NCBI RefSeq assembly: GCF_003726095.1 | Contig: NZ_CP026031.1 | Span: 3,224,001 to 3,288,000 of the forward strand | Direction of reading: 5' to 3' | DNA length: 64,000 bases | Source: Niallia circulans | GTDB taxonomy: Bacteria > Bacillota > Bacilli > Bacillales > Cytobacillaceae | Part shown: one piece after another, positions 37,252-47,396 of the stretch | How positions within the stretch are numbered: the first letter of the stretch is position 1 | Layout of the letters: each line of letters starts with the position of its first letter | Translations under genes and position numbers: made by a program | Notes under the pieces: generated by a model | Database searches by the model: none | The model's input: only the letters and a program-made list of their open reading frames with translations | What the model was told of the DNA's origin: nothing

Positions 37252-38205
37252 TTATCTATTCACTTCATCGACTAAGTCGGATTGAAAAAATTGATTTAAT
37301 TCCCTTTTGCTAGGAAGTCCCTCTATATCTCCATTAGTAGAACAAACCATGGCCCCGATGGCACAGCCTCTTTTTACTGCTTCACTGATAGTTAATTTAT
37401 CAAGCAGCCCAGACAGGACGCCTGCAGCAAATCCATCTCCTGCACCTACTGGATCAATTACTGTTTTTACTGGATAACTATCAATATATCCTTTGCTATC
37501 AGTAGTAGAGTAATAGGCACCCTTCTCTCCAAGTTTAATAATTACTGTTTCCACACCCATCTCGTGAAAGGATCGAATGGCTTTCTCATATTCCCTCGTG
37601 CCAAATAAAAATTCGCATTCACTTATACCTGGTAAGACAATATCAGATTTCGCCCCTATCTCCAGAATGACTTCTCTTGCTTCCTCATCATCCCAAAGTT
37701 TTTTGCGTATATTGGGATCAAAGACTATTTTTAACCCGTTGTCTTTTGCAATATTAATTGACTCAAACACAGCTTTTCTGCAAGATAGACTAAGGGCAGG
37801 AGTAATTCCAGAAAGATACAAGTATTTCGCATTTGCTATATAGTTTCTATCTAAATCAGCTGGCGCTAACCTGCTTGCAGCTGAGTCTTTGCGATAGTAA
37901 TAAATATTGACAGCATCCTGATTCAAGATTTCTTTAAAGAGAATTCCTGTTGGTGCTTTTTCATCGATAACTACCTTGCTAACGTCTACTCCTTCTCCTC
38001 GAACTGTATTTAAAATCATCTCGCCAAATTCATCTCGGCCAAGCCGGCTAATCCAGCCAGCCTGATGGCCTAGTTTTGCTAAACCAATCAAGGTATTGGT
38101 CTCAGCACCGGCAATCCTTGAAGTATACTGATTTGCATAACGGATTTTACCGAGTGTGTTAGGTGTAAATAAAACCATCGTCTCACCGATGCTAATAACA
38201 TCCAT
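37252..38205 (-). CDS. PfkB-family 2-keto-3-deoxy-sugar-acid kinase (KdgK-like)
   Basis: 317 residues from the ATG at 38205 (GAGGCG upstream); a longer frame to 38262 lacks a site. PfkB features: ISIGETMVLFTPN at the start, AGAETNTLIGLAKLG, and the anion hole/catalytic Asp in DPVGAGDGFAAG. It phosphorylates 2-keto-3-deoxygalactonate or -gluconate. It replaces the DgoK-type kinase of E. coli, so the pathway uses a non-orthologous kinase. Confidence 0.93.
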   Translation of the reverse strand: MDVISIGETMVLFTPNTLGKIRYANQYTSRIAGAETNTLIGLAKLGHQAGWISRLGRDEFGEMILNTVRGEGVDVSKVVIDEKAPTGILFKEILNQDAVNIYYYRKDSAASRLAPADLDRNYIANAKYLYLSGITPALSLSCRKAVFESINIAKDNGLKIVFDPNIRKKLWDDEEAREVILEIGAKSDIVLPGISECEFLFGTREYEKAIRSFHEMGVETVIIKLGEKGAYYSTTDSKGYIDSYPVKTVIDPVGAGDGFAAGVLSGLLDKLTISEAVKRGCAIGAMVCSTNGDIEGLPSKRELNQFFQSDLVDEVNR

Positions 38206-38357
38206 CTCTTCGCCTCGTTTCTTATAAAGTGAAACTTCCATCAGTTTGGGGCTACATCCCACTGAAAGTTAATTGAACATTCGGAACTTTATGAATAGTC
38301 GATTGCAACAAATCCCCCCCGAAGTCTCATAACCTTAAGGTTGAGTCTTACTGTCCG

Positions 38358-39116
38358 TTAAGTGTGGGATAAAATATACCCCATGCTTTCCGATATTTTC
38401 TTCGCTGTCCAAAGAACTCTTTCTACTACTTCTTCTTTTTGTTTAAGCATTCTTTCCCTTGGGCCTGCTACACTTATTGCTGCTTCCAGCTTGCGTCCTG
38501 GTCCAAATACAGGTGCCGCTACACAATACAATCCATCTTCTCCTTCTTCATCATCAATCGTATATCCAATCATCGAATACTGATAAAGCTCTTTTTCTAA
38601 TTCCGCTCTGTCTGTCACCGTTTTCTCTGTAATCGGAACAAGTTCAATCTGGTCTAAAATCCGCTTTCTCTCTTCTTCTGACATATTAGCTAAAAAGGTC
38701 TTCCCCAACCCCGTGCTATACAATGGTTTACGATAGCCAGTTTGGGCAGTTGTACGGATGGAGCGATTGCTGTTTATTTTTTGGACATAAACTAATTCAT
38801 TCTTAGCAAGCGTTGCCATAAATACAGTCTCTTGAACATTTTCCATTAATTTTTGCAAATATGGCTTAGCTTGGATAGATATATCCATATTTTCCATAGC
38901 AAGCGTACCAATGTGAACTAATTTTGCTCCTAATTTAAATCGCTTCAATACATCTATACTTAGATAATTCTGTTCCAAAAGCGTTGCCACGAGATTAGAT
39001 GTACTACTTTGCGGGAATGAAAGTTTCTCACTAATTTCTTTAATTGATAACCCATCCGGATAATGGGCAAGTAGTTCAAAAATTCGCAGAACCCTTTCGG
39101 CAGATTTAACTGACAT
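38358..39116 (-). CDS. IclR-family transcriptional regulator of the galactonate operon
   Basis: 252 residues from the ATG at 39116, after AAGGAGAGG; a longer frame to 39161 would run through the operator. N-terminal winged helix (about 5-65, LSIKEISEKLSFPQSSTSNLVATL) and C-terminal effector domain (about 75-250, with a LGKTFLANMSEEER stretch). It is the first gene of the cluster and probably represses it, with a sugar-acid intermediate as inducer. A 26-base perfect palindrome sits just upstream. Confidence 0.93.
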   Translation of the reverse strand: MSVKSAERVLRIFELLAHYPDGLSIKEISEKLSFPQSSTSNLVATLLEQNYLSIDVLKRFKLGAKLVHIGTLAMENMDISIQAKPYLQKLMENVQETVFMATLAKNELVYVQKINSNRSIRTTAQTGYRKPLYSTGLGKTFLANMSEEERKRILDQIELVPITEKTVTDRAELEKELYQYSMIGYTIDDEEGEDGLYCVAAPVFGPGRKLEAAISVAGPRERMLKQKEEVVERVLWTAKKISESMGYILSHT

Positions 39117-39131
39117 CCAATCCTCTCCTTC

Positions 39132-39170
39132 TTTTACATCACATATGTGATGTAAAATCATATATGTGAT
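39132..39170. promoter_or_regulatory. Palindromic operator upstream of the IclR gene
   Basis: A perfect 26-base palindrome at 39132-39157 (half-site TTTTACATCACAT) is followed by a second, partial copy (ATCATATATGTGAT, 39157-39170). It lies 16 bases from the IclR start, as expected for autoregulation. Confidence 0.7.
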
Positions 39171-39313
39171 TAATTCCGATACATAATATCACCCCTTATT
39201 TGCAGTGTCAATATGTTTTGTGGAATCGCTAACAAAAAAATAATCGCTAAAATAAATCCTTTGAAAGCAATTTTAAATCTATAACACCCCACCAATAAAA
39301 TAGTTTGTTTCAG

Positions 39314-39359
39314 AAAAAAGAAGCTTCAGAGAGTTGGATTAACTCACTAAAAGCTTCTT
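39314..39359 (-). terminator. Candidate terminator, minus strand
   Basis: AAGAAGCTT at 39318-39326 pairs with AAGCTTCTT at 39351-39359; the minus strand continues with five T residues. It would stop any read-through from the yjfB/CMD side. Confidence 0.6.
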
Positions 39360-39520
39360 GCGTTATACTATTGTTCCTTGTTTTTATAAATTTACTTAAA
39401 CCAAGACGTGGAACCCTTTTTTATCAATTATCCATTTTTTTATTTAAGTAATTTTCATAAATTTTTCCAAAAAAGAAAAAAGATAGATATATATAATAAA
39501 GATACAATTGACCTACAAAG

Positions 39521-39545
39521 AAAAAAGAACCATGAAAATGGTTCC
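39521..39545 (-). terminator. Terminator after yjfB
   Basis: GAACCAT at 39527-39533 pairs with ATGGTTC at 39538-39544 over a four-base loop; on the minus strand six T residues follow. A variant copy is at 57312-57331. Confidence 0.75.
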
Positions 39546-39583
39546 TTTTCCTTGCCCTCACCTGCTTGGCGTGGATACCAATA

Positions 39584-39757
39584 TCAAACCGAAAGATCAA
39601 TTGATTTCCCTAGTGTGGGATGGGGGGCTTCTAGCATTTTTAGTAATTGATCATTATTCTGTTCAGCGGTATCCATTGCCTTTTTTGTTAAAGCTATGCC
39701 GACATTTTGCGATAAGCTTGCTTGCTTCATTCCTATTGATAATGCAGCAATATCCAT
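39584..39757 (-). CDS. yjfB: YjfB family protein (putative motility protein)
   Basis: 57 residues from the ATG at 39757, eight bases after AGGTGG. The sequence DIAALSIGMKQASLSQNVGI, the ALTKKAMDTAEQN stretch and the closing HPTLGKSIDL match the short helical YjfB family, which is found in Bacillaceae and linked to SigD-type motility regulons. It has no signal peptide or membrane segment. Molecular role unknown. In the second copy of the duplicated segment only a scrap of about 27 bases survives. Confidence 0.8.
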   Translation of the reverse strand: MDIAALSIGMKQASLSQNVGIALTKKAMDTAEQNNDQLLKMLEAPHPTLGKSIDLSV

Positions 39758-39958
39758 TTTTTTCACCACCTCTTCTTGTTATCGGCTGCCAGACATAACT
39801 GTAAACAAATTTTTACCAATCTATTACTTAGAGCCTGGTAATACCTTAATTGCTTATAATAAAAATCCCCTTTTGCGGTATGTTTCTCTATCTTTATTTC
39901 TATTTATCTCCAATCTTCTTGCCATTAATTAAACGGCCGAACCGTCCCTCTGAATTTA

Positions 39959-40375
39959 TTAAGTTGTCTTAGGCTCTAATTTCATTATTGCGCCAAAATA
40001 TTGGGAGGCGGTAGTAAAGGTGATAAACGCAATAAGCTCACTGATTTCCGCTTCTGAAAGATACTCTTTCACTATATTGAATTGGGCATCTGAAATATCC
40101 CTTTTTTGCTTCAAAAAGGCTTCTGCAAACCCTACTGCAATCGACGTTTTTTCATCGAACAAGTGGGGTTCAGGTTTTCCCTTTGCCTTGCAATATTCAC
40201 ACCCATTGCTTTGTGCTAAGGTTCTTCTTACTTGTTCTTTTAGATAGGATGATAAATTCAAATCTTTTTCTAACACATCTCCTAATTGATTCCATCCATT
40301 TAAGACATCTAGATTATATCCTAAGAGTCTTTGAAAAGGGGTTTCACCGTTTTTTGATTCATTAATTCTTGCCAT
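39959..40375 (-). CDS. Carboxymuconolactone decarboxylase (AhpD-like) family protein, copy 1
   Basis: 138 residues. The CMD/AhpD core holds the redox pair in SNGCEYCKAKG (about 55-65) followed by the usual helix and AVGFAEAFLKQ. Family members act as peroxidase-linked disulfide reductases; the CxxC spacing fits this rather than decarboxylation. AAGGAGGTAG precedes the ATG. It is divergent from the Lrp gene, which probably regulates it. A nearly identical intact copy is at 57502-57918. Confidence 0.9.
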   Translation of the reverse strand: MARINESKNGETPFQRLLGYNLDVLNGWNQLGDVLEKDLNLSSYLKEQVRRTLAQSNGCEYCKAKGKPEPHLFDEKTSIAVGFAEAFLKQKRDISDAQFNIVKEYLSEAEISELIAFITFTTASQYFGAIMKLEPKTT

Positions 40376-40496
40376 CCTTACTACCTCCTTGTAGAATTAA
40401 TTTTACTGGAGATTATGAAAGGATCCCATTAAAAATGACACATTTTTTATAGATACACTTTACAATCTTAACAAATATGGAGGTTTTTTATTAAAA

Positions 40497-40937
40497 ATGA
40501 AAATAGATTCAATTGATAAGAAAATAATCGATGAATTAAACCAAAATAGTCGATTATCGATGAGTGAACTTGGAAGAAGAATTAATTTATCTTCTCCGTC
40601 TGTAACAGAACGCGTAAGGCAAATGGAGTCATTTGGAATAATCAAAAGGTATACTTTAGAAGTGGATTACAGTAAACTTGGACTTCCTATTCAATGTATT
40701 ATTGAAGCAACAGTCAAAAATGGTGATTATAATTCTTTTAAAAGGTATATTGAGGAGCAGCCAAATGTAGAGTTTTGTTACAGAATTGCTGGAAATGCCT
40801 GCTATATGCTAAAAATGCAATTCGATACATTTGCCAAAGCAGAACAATTTATTGAAGATGTAAATCCTTTTGCTCACACTGTAACGCATTTTATTTTTTC
40901 AAAGGTGGATACAAATTTAAAGATTGATTCAGACTGA
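40497..40937 (+). CDS. Lrp/AsnC family transcriptional regulator
   Basis: 146 residues, normal length. N-terminal helix-turn-helix (IDKKIIDELNQNSRLSMSELG, then RRINLSSPSVTERVRQME) and the C-terminal RAM/AsnC ligand-binding domain (about 65-140). The spacing from GGAGG to the ATG is long (about 13 bases). It is divergent from the CMD gene with about 120 bases between starts. The second copy, at 58040, is cut after codon 38. Confidence 0.94.
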   Translation: MKIDSIDKKIIDELNQNSRLSMSELGRRINLSSPSVTERVRQMESFGIIKRYTLEVDYSKLGLPIQCIIEATVKNGDYNSFKRYIEEQPNVEFCYRIAGNACYMLKMQFDTFAKAEQFIEDVNPFAHTVTHFIFSKVDTNLKIDSD

Positions 40938-41063
40938 TTTTATTTAGATTTTGTTTAAGGAGATATGCCCCCTTAAAATGGATAAAAGTGTTTATTTTAT
41001 ATGGAGCGGTAAGAACGCACTTGTTATTGAGGAAATTTGTCCACTATTCCCGCACGATTAGAA

Positions 41064-41103
41064 AAAGGAAGGTTCCCCTCATATGGTGACCTTCCCTCTT
41101 CTT
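41064..41103 (+). terminator. Candidate terminator after the Lrp gene
   Basis: GGAAGGT at 41067-41073 pairs with ACCTTCC at 41089-41095 and is followed by a T-rich stretch. It also lies downstream of bglP for the other strand. Confidence 0.6.
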
Positions 41104-41254
41104 ATTTATTAGTATTTCTAATCAATAGTTAAATTTCTTCCGTTAAAACATTAGCTTTAGGAAACGCTTCTAACAAAATCGCTACTACCATCTAGCTAAT
41201 GTCAGCTGCACCAACTTAGAAAACGCTTAATTTTTTTATTCTGGACAATATTGA

Positions 41255-43345
<2,091 letters not shown>

Positions 43346-43441
43346 TATTACGGTCTGATATTTTGCTGTTGCCTTCAATATAATATAAATCCACTAAAAT
43401 GTAAACCCTTTCTTTTTTGATAAATGTAAATTTTGAACAAT

Positions 43442-44272
43442 TTAACGCTGACACACTCTTTCAATATGAATCGTTAAATAAAGCAGTTCTTCATTGGTTG
43501 GTGCATAATGATACTCTTTTTTAAGATAATCATTAATTTTTACCGAACAGGAAAAGGCTTTTGGATGTTTTTCTTTTACGATATTAAATAAATCATCATC
43601 ATCATTATCCATATAAGTGCGAGTGAGCATTCTTTGGGCAAAAAACTTTAGGTGCGTGATAAAACGAAAATAATTTAACGACTCCTCATCAAAGTCTATC
43701 TTAAAATGATATTTTACAATCGTTAAAAGTTCTTGAATGACTTTGGTAATAGACATAATATTGGTGATATCATCATTCAACTCTGCATTTAGAATATGAA
43801 GAGCTATAAAACCAGCTTCATCCTCAGGAAGCTCAATCCCAAGTCTTTCCTTTATCATCTTAATAGCCTCCACCCCAATAGCAAACTCATCTTTATATAA
43901 TTTCTTCGTTTCCCACATGAGAGCATTTTTAATTTCATAGCCATCCTTTTTTCGTTGGATCGCAAAATTAATATGGTCGGTCAAAGCAACATAAATAATA
44001 TCATTTAATTTCTTATGATATACCGTTTTCGCATAAAGGATGATCTCTTCACATACTTCCATTACTTCAATCGGAACTTCACGAAGCAGGGTTTTAAATT
44101 TTTCCGACACTTCTTTGCTGTCTAGTGTATAAATTTTTTCAATTTTTTTCTTATTGACCAGATCTCCAGGTTTTACCTGAAATCCAATTCCTCTTCCCAT
44201 TATCATTAATTCTTTGTTCTGATTATTGATGACACTAATAATATTGTTATTGAAAACTTTAATTACTTTCAA
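43442..44272 (-). CDS. licT: LicT/BglG family antiterminator
   Basis: 276 residues. An RNA-binding CAT domain (1-57, KVFNNNIISVINNQNKELMI then GRGIGFQ) is followed by two PRDs (about 70-170 and 175-275) with the conserved phosphorylatable histidines (LTDHINFA, FIALHILNAE, FITHLKFFAQR, LTIHIERV). It binds the RAT of bglP when its PRDs signal sugar uptake and HPr phosphorylation. The start codon is TTG, seven bases after AAAGGTGG. It is the first gene of licT-bglP. Confidence 0.95.
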   Translation of the reverse strand: MKVIKVFNNNIISVINNQNKELMIMGRGIGFQVKPGDLVNKKKIEKIYTLDSKEVSEKFKTLLREVPIEVMEVCEEIILYAKTVYHKKLNDIIYVALTDHINFAIQRKKDGYEIKNALMWETKKLYKDEFAIGVEAIKMIKERLGIELPEDEAGFIALHILNAELNDDITNIMSITKVIQELLTIVKYHFKIDFDEESLNYFRFITHLKFFAQRMLTRTYMDNDDDDLFNIVKEKHPKAFSCSVKINDYLKKEYHYAPTNEELLYLTIHIERVCQR

Positions 44273-44319
44273 ATTTGCACCACCTTTCTAATTTCTGCTA
44301 TTTTTCCGTTATTATTTCT

Positions 44320-44349
44320 ATAATAAGGAACAAAGAAATGGAGTGTCAA
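44320..44349 (-). promoter_or_regulatory. Probable SigA promoter of licT
   Basis: TTGACA (44349-44344) and TATTAT (44325-44320) are separated by 18 bases on the minus strand, about 50 bases before the licT start. Confidence 0.6.
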
Positions 44350-44425
44350 CAAGAATCAAAGCGCAAAATATGAGGGAAGGGAATATCCAATCCAAAAATT
44401 AAATTAAATGCACTTTCCCTTTCCA

Positions 44426-44466
44426 GAAAAAAATCCAGATACCTTATTGGCAGCTGGATTTAAAAA
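44426..44466 (-). terminator. Terminator after the HAD remnant
   Basis: AAATCCAG (44431-44438) pairs with CTGGATTT (44454-44461), with a run of T on the minus strand afterwards. Confidence 0.7.
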
Positions 44467-44480
44467 ACTGTAATTTCCCT

Positions 44481-45060
44481 TTAAAAGTGTAGCATACAAA
44501 CATTTTTAATCCCTTTGGCATAAGGTTCTGGGGTTATCCTATTATGCAATTGTTTTGCTTCTTCGGTGGCATTATTCAATAAATAGCCATGTTCAACAGC
44601 TTTAAGCATCTCGATATCATTCCCGCTATCCCCGAACGCAAATGTGTTTGCCACGGAAATCTTAAACTGTTTCATTACGAAATCGGCTACTGCACGTTTC
44701 CCTGTATTTAGCGGAATAAAGTCTACATCAAAGGCATTTGCAGGATCCCCTGCTAATGGATTGCATCGGTTAATATTAATGCTCATTCCACTATTTTGTG
44801 CTAATTGTTTGATGATAGGAAGATCGTACTTAACCCTCGCACTATCTTCTATAAAATAATAATAATTCATTTTAAACTGTTTTTGCCCAAACTGTGTTCG
44901 TGCTTTCAGCTGAATCCCATATACCTGTTTTAACTCATTAATAAGCTCTTCCACCACTCTATGGTTAAATCCTGACCTTTTGATTCCTTCCACCCACTCT
45001 TGATTCTGTGAAAATTCTCCCTGTTGATTGATTTCCCATAACTCTGTTCCAAGGTTTGAA
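44481..45060 (-). pseudogene. HAD-superfamily (Cof/sucrose-phosphatase-like) hydrolase missing its N-terminus
   Basis: The frame is open from about 45060 to the stop at 44481 and encodes about 190 residues. It starts within a SNLGTELWEINQQGEF cap-region stretch and carries the last HAD motif FAFGDSGNDIEML. The first 40 or so residues, with the catalytic DxD, are absent: a TGA precedes the frame and the LacI gene begins opposite, at 45108. The only internal ATG (44993) yields 170 residues without a nucleophile. It is probably inactive. Confidence 0.75.
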
Positions 45061-45107
45061 GCGCAGGGAACGTTCCCAGGTCAAATCTTTTTGAGGTGAA
45101 TAATAAA

Positions 45108-46091
45108 ATGGCTACCATTCTAGATATAGCCCGGCTTAGCGTTGTTTCTAAGTCTACGGTATCACGCGTGATCAATAACCATCCTCATGTTTCAGAAGAC
45201 AGTCGAAGAAGAGTGATGGAAGCGATTGAGAAGTTGTCGTTTGTGCGAAATGCACAAGGCGTTAACCTTAGAAAACAGTCAACCAAAACAATTGGTGTGA
45301 CGATTCCTGACCTTGACCACCCATATTTTAGTCCACTTGTTAGCATGATTACAGCAAAATGCAGAAAAGCTGGCTATAAGATTGTCGTTTTTCAAACCTT
45401 TTATTCTATTGAGGAGGAATATGACATTTATGATAAGTTAGCAGAAAATGAACTGGATGCAGTAATTATCACCCATACTTTATTGGACGAGAAGAAAATT
45501 AGGCAGCGAACGAGAGAAAAACTATTGCTTATTTGCAATGAGCCACTCCAAACAACATATTTAGATGTCTTTTCACTTGATGAAAGAGAAGCCATTTATT
45601 ATGCTACCCAACTCCTGCTGAAGGAAGGACGCCGCAACCTATTATTTTGTGCGGATAAAGAAGAAACGCCACTTCAGCGGCAAAGATGGGATGGATTTCA
45701 GCAAGCGCATCTTGACTTAAATAAAACATGTGGCATTCATCAGAAAGTAAGTGGACACTCTACGATTGAAGAAGGAATACGACTAGGAGATGAAATGTTT
45801 TCAGGTCGTTTTGATTATGATGGCATACTTGCAGGCAGTGATTTCTTAGCAGCCGGGCTATTGTCAGCAGCAAAAAAACATGGAGTTTCTGTGCCAAAGG
45901 ATTTCTCCATCATTGGTTTTGACAACCACCCAATTTGTCTGACAACCTCTCCTGCCTTATCTAGCATCCAAAATCAGACTAAACGGATGATTGAAGATTT
46001 AATTAACTGTTTATTAGATCGACTTGCTGGTAAAGAATTTCCTGCGATCAGAAAAATTTATACAGGGGATCTAGTGATAAGGGGGACATAA
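45108..46091 (+). CDS. LacI-family transcriptional regulator
   Basis: 327 residues. N-terminal helix-turn-helix and hinge (1-60, ATILDIARLSVVSKSTVSRVI, then NAQGVNLRKQSTKTIGVTIPD) and a periplasmic-binding-like sugar domain. I chose the ATG at 45108 because GAGGTG lies nine bases upstream; a GTG at 45096 overlaps that site. The second helix reads LSVVSKSTVSR where LAGVSxxTVSR is usual. Its target operon is not obvious: the neighbours are a truncated HAD gene and a MazG-like gene. A hairpin closes it. Confidence 0.93.
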   Translation: MATILDIARLSVVSKSTVSRVINNHPHVSEDSRRRVMEAIEKLSFVRNAQGVNLRKQSTKTIGVTIPDLDHPYFSPLVSMITAKCRKAGYKIVVFQTFYSIEEEYDIYDKLAENELDAVIITHTLLDEKKIRQRTREKLLLICNEPLQTTYLDVFSLDEREAIYYATQLLLKEGRRNLLFCADKEETPLQRQRWDGFQQAHLDLNKTCGIHQKVSGHSTIEEGIRLGDEMFSGRFDYDGILAGSDFLAAGLLSAAKKHGVSVPKDFSIIGFDNHPICLTTSPALSSIQNQTKRMIEDLINCLLDRLAGKEFPAIRKIYTGDLVIRGT

Positions 46092-46111
46092 GAAGACTGG
46101 AATTGTCCCCC
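46081..46111. terminator. Hairpin overlapping the LacI stop codon
   Basis: GGGGGACA (46081-46088) pairs with TGTCCCCC (46104-46111). It lies between the convergent LacI and MazG genes. No clear T run follows. Confidence 0.5.
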
Positions 46112-46134
46112 TTAAGTGAAACTTACTATTTTTG

Positions 46135-46461
46135 CTAAGCTTTTGAATAACGATCAGATAGTTTCTTTTTATGTGACTGAAACACTTCTTCTAGTGGAAT
46201 ATTGTACTTGTTGGCAATTACTATTAAATTACCCAGCACATCACCTAGTTCTTCCGTTAACTCTTGTTTATTTTCCTCATATGAGCCTACTACTTCATCT
46301 GGCCTGTCTCTACCAATTTCAAGAGCTCTTATAGCGCGTGCTACCTCACCTGTTTCTTCTGCTAAAAAGCCAATTCGAATAAATATGTCTAGATCAGACC
46401 AGCCTCTGCCTTCATAATAATCCTTTACCCATTGCTGAAATTCCGTTACATTCATACTCAT
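46135..46461 (-). CDS. MazG-like nucleotide pyrophosphohydrolase
   Basis: 108 residues, single MazG domain. Metal-binding EETGEVARAI (about 32-41) and EELGDVLGNLIVIAN (about 70-84) are intact. It hydrolyses non-canonical or excess NTPs to NMPs. Two ATGs (46461 and 46455) compete; both lie at usable distance from GGAGG. Confidence 0.93.
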   Translation of the reverse strand: MSMNVTEFQQWVKDYYEGRGWSDLDIFIRIGFLAEETGEVARAIRALEIGRDRPDEVVGSYEENKQELTEELGDVLGNLIVIANKYNIPLEEVFQSHKKKLSDRYSKA

Positions 46462-46587
46462 CTAACCTCCAATTCAACTATAAGTTTATCAAAAATAATG
46501 AAAATTTTTTATGGTTTTAATAGGGTAGTTTCTAGGAGAATTCATTATTTTAAAAGGAATTACAATAATAAATAAGATTCCTTTTTA

Positions 46588-47133
46588 TTAAAAATTTATA
46601 ATTTTGCTTATCCATTTTTGAACTATTTTTTCTCTATCTTCGTAGTTGGGTACTTTATCTAGCGATATTTCAAGTGACTGAAAATTTTCAGGTAAATGAT
46701 AAACCTTTCTTCTTAATTTCTCATTATCAGTTGATTCATCATCTATTAGTATAATTTCTTTATTGTCAATTGTAACGAACGATCGTGCAGTATATTCTAT
46801 ATTATTAATATGTATATAGTAATGTCCTCTGTGATTCGGCCTGCAATATAGATGCTGTCCATTAAACTTTGTAAATTCTTCTTTAAATCTTTCAAACTGC
46901 TTATCTGTTATATAAAACTCTTCTAGCTAATATAGGTTTTCTATATGTTTCTCTTTATTAATGTCAAAAGTATCTATGATTAATTTTACATCTGAATTCT
47001 TAGGAATATTTTTGTTGATTTTATCATATCCAAGGTTCCTAAATGCCATTAACATTTCTTTGACTAAAGTATCTATTCTTTCATGTTCTAAGTCAGAACC
47101 CTAGTTCAATAAAAAAATGGTTTTCAACTATTT
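46588..47133 (-). pseudogene. Decayed gene of unknown family
   Basis: Minus-strand reading gives a continuous protein-like sequence of about 180 codons that is broken three ways: no start codon, a one-base insertion near 47100 (ELG then a shift to SDLEHERIDTLV) and an in-frame TAG near 46928 (HIENLY, stop, LEEFYITDKQ). The C-terminal part reads KFNGQHLYCRPNHRGHYYIH and ends KWISKIINF. I do not recognise the family. Codon use and continuity show that it was coding. Confidence 0.65.
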
Positions 47134-47362
47134 AAGCCCCCATTTCATTTGTATTCGTTACATAACTTTAATGTTTGCTTGCTTACATATATTACTGACT
47201 GATTGCATTTACTTTAGCTATATATACTGCAAAATTACTATTTTATTTAAAGGTATAATTTCATTCTGAATGGTATTGAGTGTAAAACCAAGTGCATATT
47301 CTTTCACAAGCAGTCAGCTGTAGTTCAAAAAAGCACTTAGAATAAAATGGGAATCAATAAAA

Positions 47363-47392
47363 CAAAAGGAAAGCAGAAGCCCCCCTGCTTTC
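47363..47392 (-). terminator. Terminator after the beta-helix gene
   Basis: GAAAGCAG (47369-47376) pairs with CTGCTTTC (47385-47392), followed on the minus strand by CCTTTTG. Confidence 0.75.
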
Positions 47393-47396
47393 TTAC

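Noticed and set aside
39408..39932. Several short plus-strand frames
   Set aside because: They overlap yjfB and its terminator on the opposite strand and lack ribosome binding sites; the yjfB match is much stronger.
40978..41061. 27-codon plus-strand ORF (MDKSVYFIWSGKNALVIEEI...)
   Set aside because: The only GGAG lies about 20 bases upstream and no family is recognised; likely chance between the Lrp gene and its terminator.
41157..41232. Two AAACGCTT motifs resembling half cre sites
   Set aside because: They lie downstream of both convergent genes, where a CcpA site would have no target, and match the consensus poorly.
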